NCBI RefSeq assembly: GCF_900114215.1
Contig: NZ_FOSG01000003.1
Coordinates: forward strand, 248,001 to 312,000
Source: Streptomyces mangrovi
GTDB lineage: Bacteria > Actinomycetota > Actinomycetes > Streptomycetales > Streptomycetaceae
Length of the DNA: 64,000 nucleotides
Direction of reading: 5' to 3'
Below, one piece after another: positions 32,655-43,706 of the stretch. The translations under genes and the position numbers were made by a program. The notes beneath the pieces were generated by a model. That model saw only the letters and a program-made list of their open reading frames with translations. It did no database searches and was not told where the DNA came from. The first letter of the stretch is position 1. Every line of letters starts with the position of its first letter.

Positions 32655-34166
32655 ATGGCACGGACTGTGGTGATCGGCGCCGGTATGGGCGCCATGGCCG
32701 CCGCCGCCAGGCTGGCCGTGGCGGGCCACCGGGTGACGGTGTACGAGCGGGCGCGGACCCACGGCGGCGCGGTGCGCCGCCTGGAACGGGAGGGATTCGG
32801 TTTCGACACCGGTCCCGGGCTGCTGTACCTGCCCGCCGTCTGGCGGGACCTCTTCGTCAAGACCGGCCGCGAGCCGCTGGAGGAGTGCGTCACGCTGACC
32901 GAGGTGGATCCGGCCGTACGCCACGTCTTCGCCGACGGCACGTCCGTCCTCCTGCCCGGCGGGTCCCGGGCGGGCACGGTCGACGCCCTGGACACGGCCC
33001 TGGGCGCGGGCGCGGGAGAACGGTGGAGCGAGCTGCTGAGCCGCGGCCGCCGGGCGTGGGAGGCCACCCGGCGCCCGCTGCTGGAGGAGCCGCTGACCGA
33101 CGCCGGCGACCGCGCCCGGCTCGACGCCGACCCGTATCCGGCGCCGCGACGCGGGCTGCTGCGCCGCCGCGCACCCTTCCTGTCCGAGATCGCCCGCGCC
33201 GAGCTGCGTGACCCGCGGCTGGTGGCGCTGCTGGAGAGCCATGCGCTCGCCCACGGCCTGGACCCGCGCCGCGCCCCGGCGAGTGCCGCCGTCCTGCCGT
33301 ATCTGGAGCAGACCTTCGGCGCCTGGTACGTCGGCGGGGGGATGCGCGCGCTGGCGGACGCGGTGTACCAGCGATGCCTGGCACGCGGGGTGGAGTTCCG
33401 GTTCGGCACGGCGGTGTCCCGGATCACGGTGGAGGGCGGCCGGGCCGCCGGGGTGGAGCTGGCCGACGGGTCGCGGGTGGCCGCGGACACCGTGGTCTGC
33501 GGAATCGACCCCCGGCCGATGTACGGCGGCCGGGCCAGCGCGGCGGACGGCGGCCCCGGCTACGCGGCGGGACGGCTGACCGTGCTGCTCGCGCTGCGCG
33601 GAGCCCGGCCCGGGGGGACCGTCCACCGCACCGTGGTGCACACCGCCGGGCCGGGCGGGACGGCTCGCACCGTCACCGTGCTGCGGCCCGGCGACCCGGC
33701 GCTGGTCCCCGGTGCGGAGTGCGAGTCGGCGGTGCTGTCGGTGGCCGTTCCGCCGCACCGCGCGGGGGCGGCCGGCCCGTCGTCCGGCGGGGCCGGCGCG
33801 GGGAGTGAGGACGGCGGGGCCGTGGACTGGACCGCGCCGGGCGCGGCCGAGCGGGCCGCGGACGAGGCGCTGGCCGCCGCGGACACCGCCGGGCTCGGCC
33901 TGGGCGGGCGGGTGCTGTGGCGTGAGGTGCGCACCCCGGCCGACACCGAGCGGGAGACCGGGGCGCCCGGCGGCGCGGTGCCCGCCCCCGCCCTGGCGGG
34001 GGCGGACGGGGCCTTTCTGCGGGCGGCCAACTCCACGGGTACAGCCGGGCTGTACCGGGTGGGCGGCTCGGCCCATCCGGGCGGCGGGCTGGCACACACC
34101 GGGATGTCGGGGGCCCTGGCCGCCGGGCTGATCGTCGAGGGGGACGACTGGCGCGGATCGCGGTGA
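32655..34166 (+). CDS. Phytoene desaturase-family FAD-dependent oxidoreductase
   Basis: 503 residues. N-terminal dinucleotide fold RTVVIGAGMGAMAAAARLA with VTVYERARTHGGAVRR, the FDTGPGLL motif of the carotenoid desaturase/isomerase family, and the C-terminal FAD site YRVGGSAHPGGGLAHTGMSGALAAGLI. Relatives act on carotenoids or other polyprenoids. No crtB, crtE or crtY lies near, so a true carotenoid role is uncertain. A Gly/Ala/Glu-rich insert (about 375-395) precedes the C-terminal part. The ATG at 32655 has no clear ribosome site and a TAGAGT 8 nt upstream, which suggests a leaderless mRNA. Confidence 0.85.
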   Translation: MARTVVIGAGMGAMAAAARLAVAGHRVTVYERARTHGGAVRRLEREGFGFDTGPGLLYLPAVWRDLFVKTGREPLEECVTLTEVDPAVRHVFADGTSVLLPGGSRAGTVDALDTALGAGAGERWSELLSRGRRAWEATRRPLLEEPLTDAGDRARLDADPYPAPRRGLLRRRAPFLSEIARAELRDPRLVALLESHALAHGLDPRRAPASAAVLPYLEQTFGAWYVGGGMRALADAVYQRCLARGVEFRFGTAVSRITVEGGRAAGVELADGSRVAADTVVCGIDPRPMYGGRASAADGGPGYAAGRLTVLLALRGARPGGTVHRTVVHTAGPGGTARTVTVLRPGDPALVPGAECESAVLSVAVPPHRAGAAGPSSGGAGAGSEDGGAVDWTAPGAAERAADEALAAADTAGLGLGGRVLWREVRTPADTERETGAPGGAVPAPALAGADGAFLRAANSTGTAGLYRVGGSAHPGGGLAHTGMSGALAAGLIVEGDDWRGSR

Positions 34167-34220
34167 CGCGGCCGGGCGGAGGCCGGGGCGGCCGGAGGGG
34201 ACGAGCCGGGCCGGGCGGCC

Positions 34221-34265
34221 GGGCGGCTCAGTGGCGGGCGGCCCAGTGGCGGGCGGCTCAGTGGC
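34221..34265. repeat. Three tandem copies of a 15-bp unit at a gene 3' end
   Basis: GGGCGGCTCAGTGGC occurs at 34221-34235, 34236-34250 (one change, C for T) and 34251-34265. The last copy contains the stop codon of the minus-strand membrane protein gene (34258-34260). The other two lie just past it and would encode AARHW/AARH, ending again in stop, if read through. It looks like a slippage-prone minisatellite that does not alter the product. Confidence 0.85.
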
Positions 34266-35226
34266 GGGGCTGCTCGCCGTAGGGGTGAGCGGCTCCGGTG
34301 GCCGGGTCGTACCCGGCCTCGCCGTAGCCGTATCCGCCGTACCCGCCGTCCTCGGCGTACTGTCCGGACTGTCCGGGCTGTCCGGGCTGCGGCTCGGAGT
34401 CGCGCTGCTGGGGCACCCAGACCCCGCCGGGCGGAGTCTGCCCGGCGTACGGGTCGGCGGGGTGGCCGGTGCCGTATCCGTCGCCGTAGGAGGGGTCGGA
34501 GGCGTAACCCTGGCTACTCTGGTTGGTCTGGTCGCCCCGGCCGCCCTGCGCGTCGTAGGCGGGCCCGCCGGAGGCGTCGGCGTACGGGTCGTAGTAGGCG
34601 GCGTACTGCTGCTGCCCGTCCCCCGCGCCGTAGCCGTAGTCGTACGACCCGGCGTACTGGCCGCTCTGCTCGTAGCCGGGATAGCCCGTGTAGTCGCCGG
34701 TGGTGTACGGGGCGGAGTGGGCGGGTTGCTGTCCCTGCTCGCCGTACCGGTCCTGCTCGCCGTACCGCTCCCCCTGCTGCCCGGAGGAGGCGCCGCGCTC
34801 GTAGACGCCGTAACCGCCGGTGTCGTCGGGCAGCGGCTCCGGGCTGTACGCGGGGGGCTCCGGCTCGTGGACCTCCAGCCCGGAGACCTCCAGGTGCGGA
34901 TCGGCGTCCTGGGGCGGCATGGGGCGCACCTCGCGGCGGCGCCTGCTGGTGCCGGGCATGCCGCCCAGCGCCCAGCCCGCGGTGAAGCCGCGCCGGTAGG
35001 AGAGGGTGACGAAGGTCTGGCCGACCGTGAAGGCCGCTCCGCCGAGCGAGATGACCGTCAGGGACAGCGGCACCGAGGAGATCGCCACCACCCCGAGGAC
35101 CACCATGGCGAACCCGCCGAAGGCCAGCAGCCGCCAGCGCAGTCTCGCCTTGTACTGCAGCAGCACCTCGGCCAGCAGCCAGATCGCGACGACGCCGAAC
35201 GCGATGTAGAGGAGCGTCCACCCCAT
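34258..35226 (-). CDS. Membrane protein with Tyr/Gly/Gln-rich low-complexity tail
   Basis: 322 residues. Three hydrophobic helices in the first 75 residues (GWTLLYIAFGVVAIWLLAEV; LLAFGGFAMVVLGVVAI; LTVISLGGAAFTVGQTFVTL), a basic stretch (TSRRRREVRP), then about 190 residues dominated by Tyr, Gly, Gln, Asp and Ser in short units such as RYGEQ and GYGYG. I do not recognise a function; actinomycetes have similar proteins beside metF. The tail resembles a prion-like or phase-separating segment. ATG at 35226, 22 bp downstream of metF on the same strand. Confidence 0.8.
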   Translation of the reverse strand: MGWTLLYIAFGVVAIWLLAEVLLQYKARLRWRLLAFGGFAMVVLGVVAISSVPLSLTVISLGGAAFTVGQTFVTLSYRRGFTAGWALGGMPGTSRRRREVRPMPPQDADPHLEVSGLEVHEPEPPAYSPEPLPDDTGGYGVYERGASSGQQGERYGEQDRYGEQGQQPAHSAPYTTGDYTGYPGYEQSGQYAGSYDYGYGAGDGQQQYAAYYDPYADASGGPAYDAQGGRGDQTNQSSQGYASDPSYGDGYGTGHPADPYAGQTPPGGVWVPQQRDSEPQPGQPGQSGQYAEDGGYGGYGYGEAGYDPATGAAHPYGEQPRH

Positions 35227-35248
35227 GTACGTCCTCCCACCCCGTCTT

Positions 35249-36166
35249 CTAGCCCCGCCGGTGCAGGCCCAGATTCTCGTAGATCTCCAGCGTCGCCGTG
35301 GAGTGGTTGAGGGTGATGAAGTGGAGTCCGGGGACGTCCTCGGACATCAGCCTCGCGCACAGCTCCGTGGCGTACTCGATTCCCAATGAGCGTACAGCGG
35401 CCGGATCGTGCTCCACCGCGAGGATGCGCTCGGCCAGGTCCGGAGGGAAGGTCGCGTTGCTCAGCTTCGCGAACCGCTCGATCTGCCGCACGCTCGTGAC
35501 GGGCATGATCTCCGGAATGATCGGGACGTCGCAACCCGCCGCGGCCACCTTGTCGCGCAGCCGCAGGTAGTCGTCCGCGTAGAAGAACATCTGCGTGATG
35601 GCGTAGTCGGCGCCGGCCCGGCACTTGTCGACGAAGTGGCGGATGTCGCTGTCCCAGTCGGGCGAGCGCGGGTGCATCTCGGGGAAGGCGGCCACACCGA
35701 CGCAGAAGTCCCCCGACTCCTTGATGAGCCGGACGAGCTCGGCGGCGTAGGTGATGCCCCGCGGATGCGGTACCCACTCGCCGGTGGGGTCGCCGGGCGG
35801 GTCACCGCGGACGGCGAACATGTTGCGGATGCCGGCGTCCGCGTACTGGCCGATGACGTTGCGCAGCTCGGCCACCGAGTGGTCCACCGCGGTGAGGTGG
35901 GCGACGGGGGTGAGGGTCGTCTCGGTGGCGATCCGCTCGGTGGCGCGCACGGTGCCCTCCCGGGAGGAGCCTCCGGCGCCGTAGGTCACCGACACGAAGG
36001 TGGGGGCGACGGCCTCGACGCGGCGGATGGCGTTCCAGAGGGTGCGCTCGCCCTTCTCCGTCTTGGGCGCGTAGAACTCGAAGGAGTACGAACGCTCGCC
36101 GGAGGCGAGCAGCTCGCGGACGGTGTGCGCGCGATCCGTCCTGGTGGAAGGGGTACCGAGGGCCAT
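35249..36166 (-). CDS. metF: Methylenetetrahydrofolate reductase
   Basis: 305 residues, a flavin TIM barrel that reduces 5,10-methylene-THF to 5-methyl-THF for methionine synthesis. Conserved parts: [19 protein letters not shown] at the N-terminus, [27 protein letters not shown] and [18 protein letters not shown]. The length is typical. The ATG at 36166 lies 6 nt behind a TAGCCT hexamer (36173-36178, minus strand) with no ribosome site, so the mRNA is probably leaderless. The membrane-protein gene follows closely and may be cotranscribed. Confidence 0.97.
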   Translation of the reverse strand: MALGTPSTRTDRAHTVRELLASGERSYSFEFYAPKTEKGERTLWNAIRRVEAVAPTFVSVTYGAGGSSREGTVRATERIATETTLTPVAHLTAVDHSVAELRNVIGQYADAGIRNMFAVRGDPPGDPTGEWVPHPRGITYAAELVRLIKESGDFCVGVAAFPEMHPRSPDWDSDIRHFVDKCRAGADYAITQMFFYADDYLRLRDKVAAAGCDVPIIPEIMPVTSVRQIERFAKLSNATFPPDLAERILAVEHDPAAVRSLGIEYATELCARLMSEDVPGLHFITLNHSTATLEIYENLGLHRRG

Positions 36167-36275
36167 GTCGGCAGGCTAACCGGCGCCCCGGCCACGCACC
36201 GCATCCCCGGGGCGATATGCCCGTTTGGCCCGCTTGCCGTCCAGTGGGTGGACACCCGCCCCGGGCGGGGCCGCC

Positions 36276-36923
36276 TCAGACCGACCGCAGGCGTGCGGCG
36301 AGGTCCGCGGCGGCGGCCCCCGGGTCCTCCGCCCCGGTGATCGCGCGGACCACCACGACCCGCCGCGCCCCGGCCTCCAGCACCTGCTCCAGGTTGGAGG
36401 CGTCGATCCCGCCGATGGCGAACCAGGGCCGCTCGGGCCGCAGCCGCGCGGCGTACCGCACCAGGGAGAGCCCCGGGGCGGGGCGGCCGGGCTTGGTGGG
36501 GGTGGGCCAGCAGGGGCCGGTGCAGAAGTAGTCCACGCCCGGCTCTGCCAGCGCCGCGTCCACCTCGGCCTCGGTGTGGGTGGAGCGGCCGATCAGGACG
36601 CCGTCGCCCAGGATCGCGCGGGCGGCCGGCACCGGCAGATCGCCCTGCCCCAGGTGCAGCACGTCCGGGCCGGCGGCGTGGGCGACGTCCGCCCGGTCGT
36701 TGACCGCCATCAGCTTCCCGTGGCGGCGGCAGGCGTCGGCGAGGACGGCCAGATGCTCCAGCTCCTCGCCGGCCTCCAGGGACTTGTCGCGCAACTGCAC
36801 GATGTCGACGCCGCGGGAGAGCACGGCGTCCAGGAACTGGGCCAGGTCGCCTCGCTCCCGGCGGGCGTCCGTGCACAGGTACAGACGGGCGTCGCCGAGC
36901 CGCTCGCGTGCGGTCGCTGCCAT
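36276..36923 (-). CDS. thiE: Thiamine-phosphate synthase
   Basis: 215 residues, a TIM barrel that joins HMP diphosphate and the thiazole phosphate to thiamine phosphate. Motifs: [57 protein letters not shown] and [15 protein letters not shown]. The gene lies about 2 kb from the thiO-S-G operon on the opposite strand and has no TPP riboswitch of its own; only 21 bp separate its start from a strong hairpin, so its leader must be short. The ATG at 36923 has GGGGGGAT upstream. Confidence 0.96.
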   Translation of the reverse strand: MAATARERLGDARLYLCTDARRERGDLAQFLDAVLSRGVDIVQLRDKSLEAGEELEHLAVLADACRRHGKLMAVNDRADVAHAAGPDVLHLGQGDLPVPAARAILGDGVLIGRSTHTEAEVDAALAEPGVDYFCTGPCWPTPTKPGRPAPGLSLVRYAARLRPERPWFAIGGIDASNLEQVLEAGARRVVVVRAITGAEDPGAAAADLAARLRSV

Positions 36924-36944
36924 GCGGGAATCCCCCCGGAACGA

Positions 36945-36990
36945 GGCGTGCGGGCCCCGGCGCCCTGGTGGGCGCCGGGGCCCGCACGCC
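36945..36990 (-). terminator. Perfect hairpin between the Rv2175c-like gene and thiE
   Basis: A 21-bp perfect stem (36945-36965 with 36970-36990) has a TGGT loop. It lies 68 bp past the stop of the DNA-binding protein gene and 21 bp before thiE, both on the minus strand, so it probably insulates thiE from upstream transcription. No T-run follows. Confidence 0.75.
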
Positions 36991-37058
36991 GGTGATCGGT
37001 CGTACGGTTCGCCGTGTCCGGCCCTGCCGGGCCGGGTCGTCCGCGGTGAGCGCGCCGC

Positions 37059-37424
37059 TCAGACGGCCAGCGCCTGGGCGCGCCGCTTCACCTCGGTGCC
37101 GCGATTCTCCCGCAGGGCCCGCGCCGGGGTGCCGGGCAGGGTGTCATCGGGCGTGAACAGCCACTCCAGCATCTCCTCGTCGCTGAAGCCGTCGTCCCTG
37201 AGCAGCGTGATCGTCCCGGTCAGGCCCTTCACCACCCGGCCCTCGCCGATGAAGTCGGCGGGCACCTGGAGCACCCGGTTCTCACCGCGGCGCACCGCGA
37301 TGAGCTGGCCCTCCCTGACCAGCTGCCGCACACGCGTCACCTCGACGCCGAGCCTGTCGGCGACATCGGGGAGGGTGAGCCAGGCCGGGACGAGAGCATC
37401 GGTCTTCGCGTCAATCTCGTTCAC
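37059..37424 (-). CDS. Rv2175c-family DNA-binding protein
   Basis: 121 residues with a winged helix-turn-helix (LTLPDVADRLGVEVTRVRQLVREGQL), then AVRRGENRVLQVPADFI and a conserved end VKGLTGTITLLRDDGFSDEEMLEWLFTPDDTLPGTP... and EVKRRAQALAV. The M. tuberculosis member binds DNA and is phosphorylated by kinase PknL at an N-terminal Thr, which stops binding. Here a PASTA kinase gene lies 4 kb away. I chose the GTG at 37424 (NEIDAKTDALVPAW) from resemblance to relatives; a GTG 24 bp further up (37448) is also open. Confidence 0.87.
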   Translation of the reverse strand: MNEIDAKTDALVPAWLTLPDVADRLGVEVTRVRQLVREGQLIAVRRGENRVLQVPADFIGEGRVVKGLTGTITLLRDDGFSDEEMLEWLFTPDDTLPGTPARALRENRGTEVKRRAQALAV

Positions 37425-37457
37425 GGGAACCAGCCTGCCATCTGCCACCGACAGTCA

Positions 37458-38708
37458 CTAGCGGGCCGCGCTCTTCAGGGGGACGGAGGGATCGGCGGCC
37501 CGCACCGGGTCCAGGGCCGTGCCGCGCTCGATCAGCTTCCGCCCCTGGGTCAGATCGCGCGGACGGCCCACGGCCAGCAGGGCGCGCAGCACACCGTCGC
37601 GCAGCCAGCACACCGTCCAGGCCGCGTCCGCCGGATCACCGCGCCACAGCATCTCGTCCTCGCCGGCGTGGTGGCCCGCGTACTGGACGAAGCGGCCGAA
37701 CTGCTCGGACCAGAAGTACGGCACCGGGTCGTACACCGGCGTCTCGGCCTCTCCGGCGACCAGGCCCGAGGCGACCGTGCGCGGTCCCTGGAGCGCGTTG
37801 TCCCAGTGGTGGACCAGCAGCCGGCGGCCGTAGCGGGCCGACGGGTAGGAGGCGCAGTCCCCGACGGCGTGGACACCGGGGACGGAGGCGCGCAGGTACT
37901 CGTCGGCGAGGACCGCGCCGTCCTCGCCCAGCGCCACGCCGGAGCCCGCCAGCCAGTCGGTGGCCGGGCGCGCGCCGATCCCGGTGACGACCGCGCCCGC
38001 GGTCAGCACCGAGCCGTCGGACAGCGCCACCTCGCACACCGGGTCCTTCGGCGTGCCGGCGGCGGCGACGCCCGTGACGGCGCACCCGGTGCGCAGCTCG
38101 GCGCCCGCCTCCTCGTACCAGGCGCGCATCCGGGCCGCGACGGACGGCGGCAGCGCTCCGGCCAGCGGCTGGTCCGCGGCCTCCACCACGGTCACCCGGC
38201 ACCCGGCCTCGCGGGCCGCGGTGGCGAACTCCGCGCCGATCCAGCCCGCTCCGACGACCACCACCTCCCGGCGCCCGGCGAGCACCGGCCGCAGCCGCTC
38301 GGCGTCGTCGAGGGTGCGCAGCAGATACACCCCGGGGACGCCCTCGGCGCCGGGCAGGGGGACCGGCTCGGCGCCGGTGGCGAGGACCAGACGGTCGTAG
38401 GGCAGCGGGCCGGCGTCCGTGTCCGCCTCCCGGTCGCCGGTGCGCAGCCCGGTGGCGGCCGTGCCCAGGCGCAGGTCCACCTCCAGGGCCCGGAAGTCGA
38501 CGTCGAAGGCGGATCCGGCCGCCCTGCCCAGCAGCACGGCCTTGGACAGCGGCGGCCGGTCGTACGGCCGGTGGGACTCCTCGCCGACCAGGGCGATCCG
38601 CCCCGGCCAGCCCTGCTCGCGCAGCTGTACGGCGGTCTGCACCCCGGCCATCCCGGCGCCGACGACGAGGATCCGCTGCCTGCTCTGCTGCTCGGTTCGC
38701 ACGCTCAC
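37458..38708 (-). CDS. NAD(P)/FAD-dependent ferredoxin-reductase-like oxidoreductase
   Basis: 416 residues. FAD fold ILVVGAGMAGVQTAVQL, YDRPPLSK, a second dinucleotide fold VVVVGAGWIGAEFATAA, and VHAVGDCASYP near the C-terminus: the layout of rubredoxin/putidaredoxin-type reductases with a C-terminal reductase-like domain. It would pass electrons from NAD(P)H to a ferredoxin; none lies nearby. The start is a GTG at 38708 (SVRTEQQSRQR) or a GTG two codons on. It is divergent from thiO, sharing the 293-bp gap with the TPP riboswitch. Confidence 0.88.
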   Translation of the reverse strand: MSVRTEQQSRQRILVVGAGMAGVQTAVQLREQGWPGRIALVGEESHRPYDRPPLSKAVLLGRAAGSAFDVDFRALEVDLRLGTAATGLRTGDREADTDAGPLPYDRLVLATGAEPVPLPGAEGVPGVYLLRTLDDAERLRPVLAGRREVVVVGAGWIGAEFATAAREAGCRVTVVEAADQPLAGALPPSVAARMRAWYEEAGAELRTGCAVTGVAAAGTPKDPVCEVALSDGSVLTAGAVVTGIGARPATDWLAGSGVALGEDGAVLADEYLRASVPGVHAVGDCASYPSARYGRRLLVHHWDNALQGPRTVASGLVAGEAETPVYDPVPYFWSEQFGRFVQYAGHHAGEDEMLWRGDPADAAWTVCWLRDGVLRALLAVGRPRDLTQGRKLIERGTALDPVRAADPSVPLKSAAR

Positions 38709-38898
38709 GCGCTCACTGTAGGAGGTCGGGGCGGGCCGCCGGGCGGCCCGGCGGCCCGGCCCGGTGAGAGCCCCGCCACAGCCGCCGGGGCCGAAGGGGG
38801 GGCCGGGGCCCGGCTCCCCTTCAGCCCCGGCGGGCGCGCGGATAGGGTGGTCGGCGTCCGGGGGACGGGAAGGCCCCGGGACGAACCGGCGAACGACA

Positions 38899-38989
38899 AG
38901 CGCGGGAGCCCGGCGCACCGGGCTGAGAGGGAGGCTTGCGCGGCCTCCGACCGTACGAACCTGATCCGGGTCATTCCGGCGAAGGGAGG
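38899..38989 (+). promoter_or_regulatory. TPP riboswitch (THI box) ahead of thiO-thiS-thiG
   Basis: The conserved aptamer blocks are present: CTGAGAGG (38923-38930), ACCGTACGAACCTGATC and CCGGGTCAT (ending 38974), then the closing GCGAAGGGAGG (38979-38989), whose GGGAGG also looks like the ribosome site. TPP binding would hold the ribosome site in the aptamer stem, a translational control common in high-GC bacteria. It lies 12 bp before the thiO ATG. Confidence 0.95.
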
Positions 38990-39001
38990 AGCACCGCACC
39001 C

Positions 39002-41189
<2,188 letters not shown>

Positions 41190-41330
41190 GCGGGCTTCGG
41201 GCGAGCGGTCTTCGGGCGGCCGTCCGCGGGCTTTCGTACCGATGTCGCGGCGCGGCGGCGGTTTCGTCACCGTTGTGCCGCACTCCGGTGCGCCTGCGCC
41301 GGTGCGGTCGGCCGTGCGCACGGCGGCTCG

Positions 41331-41344
41331 TAGACTCTGCGCCG
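41331..41344 (+). promoter_or_regulatory. -10-like hexamer directly before the PASTA kinase start
   Basis: TAGACT (41331-41336) is followed by 7 nt and the GTG start at 41344. There is no Shine-Dalgarno sequence. The geometry fits transcription starting at the GTG itself, that is, a leaderless mRNA. I see no convincing -35 element. Confidence 0.5.
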
Positions 41345-43341
41345 TGGACACGACCCTTCGGGACCCGTTGATCGGGCACGTGCTCGACGGCCGGTACCGC
41401 GTGGAGGCGCGGATCGCCGTCGGCGGCATGGCCACGGTCTACCGGGCGATGGACACCCGGCTGGACCGGGAGCTCGCCCTGAAGGTGATGCACCCCTCCC
41501 TCGCGGCCGACGCCTCGTTCGTCGACCGGTTCATCCGGGAGGCCAAGTCCGCGGCCCGTCTGTCCCACCCGAACGTGGTGGGGGTCTTCGACCAGGGCGA
41601 GGACGGCGGCTACGTCTACCTCGCCATGGAGTACGTCCAGGGCTGCACGCTGCGCGACGTGCTGCGCGAGCGCGGTGCGCTCCAGCCGCGCGCCGCGCTG
41701 GACGTCCTGGAGGCCGTGCTCGCCGCGCTGGGCGCCGCCCATCTGGCCGGTCTGGTGCACCGCGACGTGAAGCCGGAGAACGTCCTGATAGGGGACGACG
41801 GGCGGGTCAAGGTGGCCGACTTCGGCCTGGTGCGGGCCGTGGGCTCCCAGACGTCCGCCTCCACCGGCTCGGTGCTGGGCACCGTCTCCTACCTGGCGCC
41901 CGAGCAGATCGAGCACGGCACCGCCGACGCCCGCGCGGACGTCTACGCCTGCGGCGTGGTGCTGTACGAGATGCTGACCGGCTCCAAGCCGCACGCCGGC
42001 GGCACCCCGGCCCAGGTGCTCCACCAGCACCTCCACCAGGACGTCCCGGCCCCCTCGGCCGCCGTGCCCGATCTCGCCCCCGCCCTGGACGACCTGGTGG
42101 CCCGTACCGCCGCCCGCGACCCCGGACGGCGGCCGGCCGACGCCGTGGAACTGCTCGCCGAGGTCAAAGCCGTGAAGGAGACGCTGACCGGCGAGCAGCT
42201 GGACGCGCCGCCCCCGGCCGCCGCCGGCCGGAACGGCTCCTCAGCCTTCTCCGCCTCCTCCGTCCCCGCCGGCTCCGAGGAGAGCACCACCGTCCTCCCG
42301 CGCGGCGGTACGCCGGGAGCGCCCGCCGGCGGCGCCGGCCCAAAGGAGGGCGGGGAGGCGCTGAACCGCACCTCCGTCCTGCCCCGGCCGGCCGCCGTAC
42401 GGGCGGAGCCGGGGGAGGCGGGTCCGCCCGGGCCGGGCGCGCGCCGGCGGCGGGGGGCGGGCCGCGGGCCCATGCGTTCGGTGCCGGCGCTGGTCACCGC
42501 CGCCCTGCTGGTCCTCGGCGCGGTGCTGGGCGTCTGGTACATCAACTCCGGACAGTTCACCAGGACACCCGGGGTGCTCGACATGACCGAGGACCGGGCC
42601 AAGCGGACGGTCGAGGAGGCCGGGCTGGAGTGGCGGATCGTCCGGGACTACAGCGACACCGTGGAGCGGGGCCATGTCATCGGCACCGACCCCGACCGCG
42701 GTGAGCGCATCCGCGGCAACGGCACGGTGACCATCACCGTCTCCCAGGGCCCGGAGCGGGTCGAGGTCCCCGACGTGACGGGCGACACACCGGACGAGGC
42801 CCGCCGGAAGATCAAGGCCGCGGGGCTGGAGCCAGGCATGGTGACCAGGGAGTTCTCCGGGAAGGTGGAGCGGGGCTCGGTGGCCCGCACCGAGCCCGGG
42901 GCGGGCAGCGTGCGCCGTCCGGGCACGGCCGTGGCGCTCGTGCTCTCCAAGGGCGCGCGGGTCGAGGTGCCCGGTGTCGTCGGTGAGGACGAGGGAACGG
43001 CCCGGCAGCGGCTGGAGGAGGCCGGGCTGAAGGTCCGCACGGCCCCGGAGCGGGTCTTCTCCCAGGAGGAGGAGGGCACGATCGCCCGGCAGTCGCCCCG
43101 TGAGGGCGCGGTCGCCGCCGAGGGCGACACCGTCACGCTGACCGTCTCCAAGGGCCCGGAGATGATCGAGGTCCCGGACGTGGAGGGGCTGGCGGAGGAC
43201 GAGGCCAGGCGGGCCCTGGAGGACGCGGGCTTCGAGGTGAAGATCCGCAGGGTCTTCTTCACCGGCACCGTCTTCGACCAGTCCGTCGCGGCCGGCGAAC
43301 GGGCCCCGCGCGGCTCGGAGATCACCGTCTGGGTGCGCTGA
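41344..43341 (+). CDS. PASTA-domain Ser/Thr protein kinase (PknL/PknB type)
   Basis: 665 residues. Kinase domain 1-280 with VAVGG-type glycine loop (IAVGGMATVYRA), K47, HRD at 139-141 (HRDVKPEN), DFG at 159-161 and APE at 185-187. A Ser/Pro/Gly-rich juxtamembrane linker (about 285-375) precedes one helix (379-400) and four PASTA repeats, each opening with a VPDV/VPGV-like strand. PASTA domains sense muropeptides or lipid II outside the cell. The likely partner nearby is the Rv2175c-like protein. All catalytic residues are intact. GTG start at 41344, probably leaderless. Confidence 0.95.
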   Translation: MDTTLRDPLIGHVLDGRYRVEARIAVGGMATVYRAMDTRLDRELALKVMHPSLAADASFVDRFIREAKSAARLSHPNVVGVFDQGEDGGYVYLAMEYVQGCTLRDVLRERGALQPRAALDVLEAVLAALGAAHLAGLVHRDVKPENVLIGDDGRVKVADFGLVRAVGSQTSASTGSVLGTVSYLAPEQIEHGTADARADVYACGVVLYEMLTGSKPHAGGTPAQVLHQHLHQDVPAPSAAVPDLAPALDDLVARTAARDPGRRPADAVELLAEVKAVKETLTGEQLDAPPPAAAGRNGSSAFSASSVPAGSEESTTVLPRGGTPGAPAGGAGPKEGGEALNRTSVLPRPAAVRAEPGEAGPPGPGARRRRGAGRGPMRSVPALVTAALLVLGAVLGVWYINSGQFTRTPGVLDMTEDRAKRTVEEAGLEWRIVRDYSDTVERGHVIGTDPDRGERIRGNGTVTITVSQGPERVEVPDVTGDTPDEARRKIKAAGLEPGMVTREFSGKVERGSVARTEPGAGSVRRPGTAVALVLSKGARVEVPGVVGEDEGTARQRLEEAGLKVRTAPERVFSQEEEGTIARQSPREGAVAAEGDTVTLTVSKGPEMIEVPDVEGLAEDEARRALEDAGFEVKIRRVFFTGTVFDQSVAAGERAPRGSEITVWVR

Positions 43342-43706
43342 CCGGAGCTCGCCGGCCCGGCCGGACCGAATCGTGCGTCACCGTCCGGGTGCGGAGGGTC
43401 GCTTGAGCGGGCAGCCGTTGTGAAGCGCCCCATAGGACCCAGGTCACCTACGTAGCCGCATAGTGGACATCGCGGCGGCCCGGACGGCCCCGAGCGGCTC
43501 CGATCGCCTTCCGGAGATCACTTCCGCCGGATATCTACTATATCGGGTCGTATGTCACGCCTTTGTCCTCATAAGTTCCGGCCGCTAACAATGCAACGGT
43601 CGCCAGCGCCGAGGAGAGGAACCCGGCGCAACCTCGCTCGGCCCCATGGCCGGCCCGGCTGATCCGGCTCCGCGACGCAAGCGATCGGAAGAGGTTCTCC
43701 TCCCCC
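43342..43706 (+). promoter_or_regulatory. 365-bp leader of the transglycosylase gene with a ydaO-like (c-di-AMP) riboswitch candidate
   Basis: No gene is seen between the kinase stop and the transglycosylase ATG. An AT-rich stretch (43529-43575) with TACTAT may hold the promoter. From 43581 the sequence reads CCGCTAACAATGC, then GCGCC-N13-GGCGC enclosing GAGGAGAGGAACCC, then GGCTGATCC. This recalls the order CGCTAA...GGGGAACCC...GGGTGAATCC of ydaO riboswitches, which in actinobacteria precede cell-wall hydrolase genes. The usual 3' block GACAGCTAACC is not found, so the assignment is tentative. Confidence 0.4.

Noticed and set aside
36924-37058. A TPP riboswitch for thiE
   Set aside because: None of the conserved CTGAGA or ACCTGATC blocks is present; only a terminator-like hairpin is seen.
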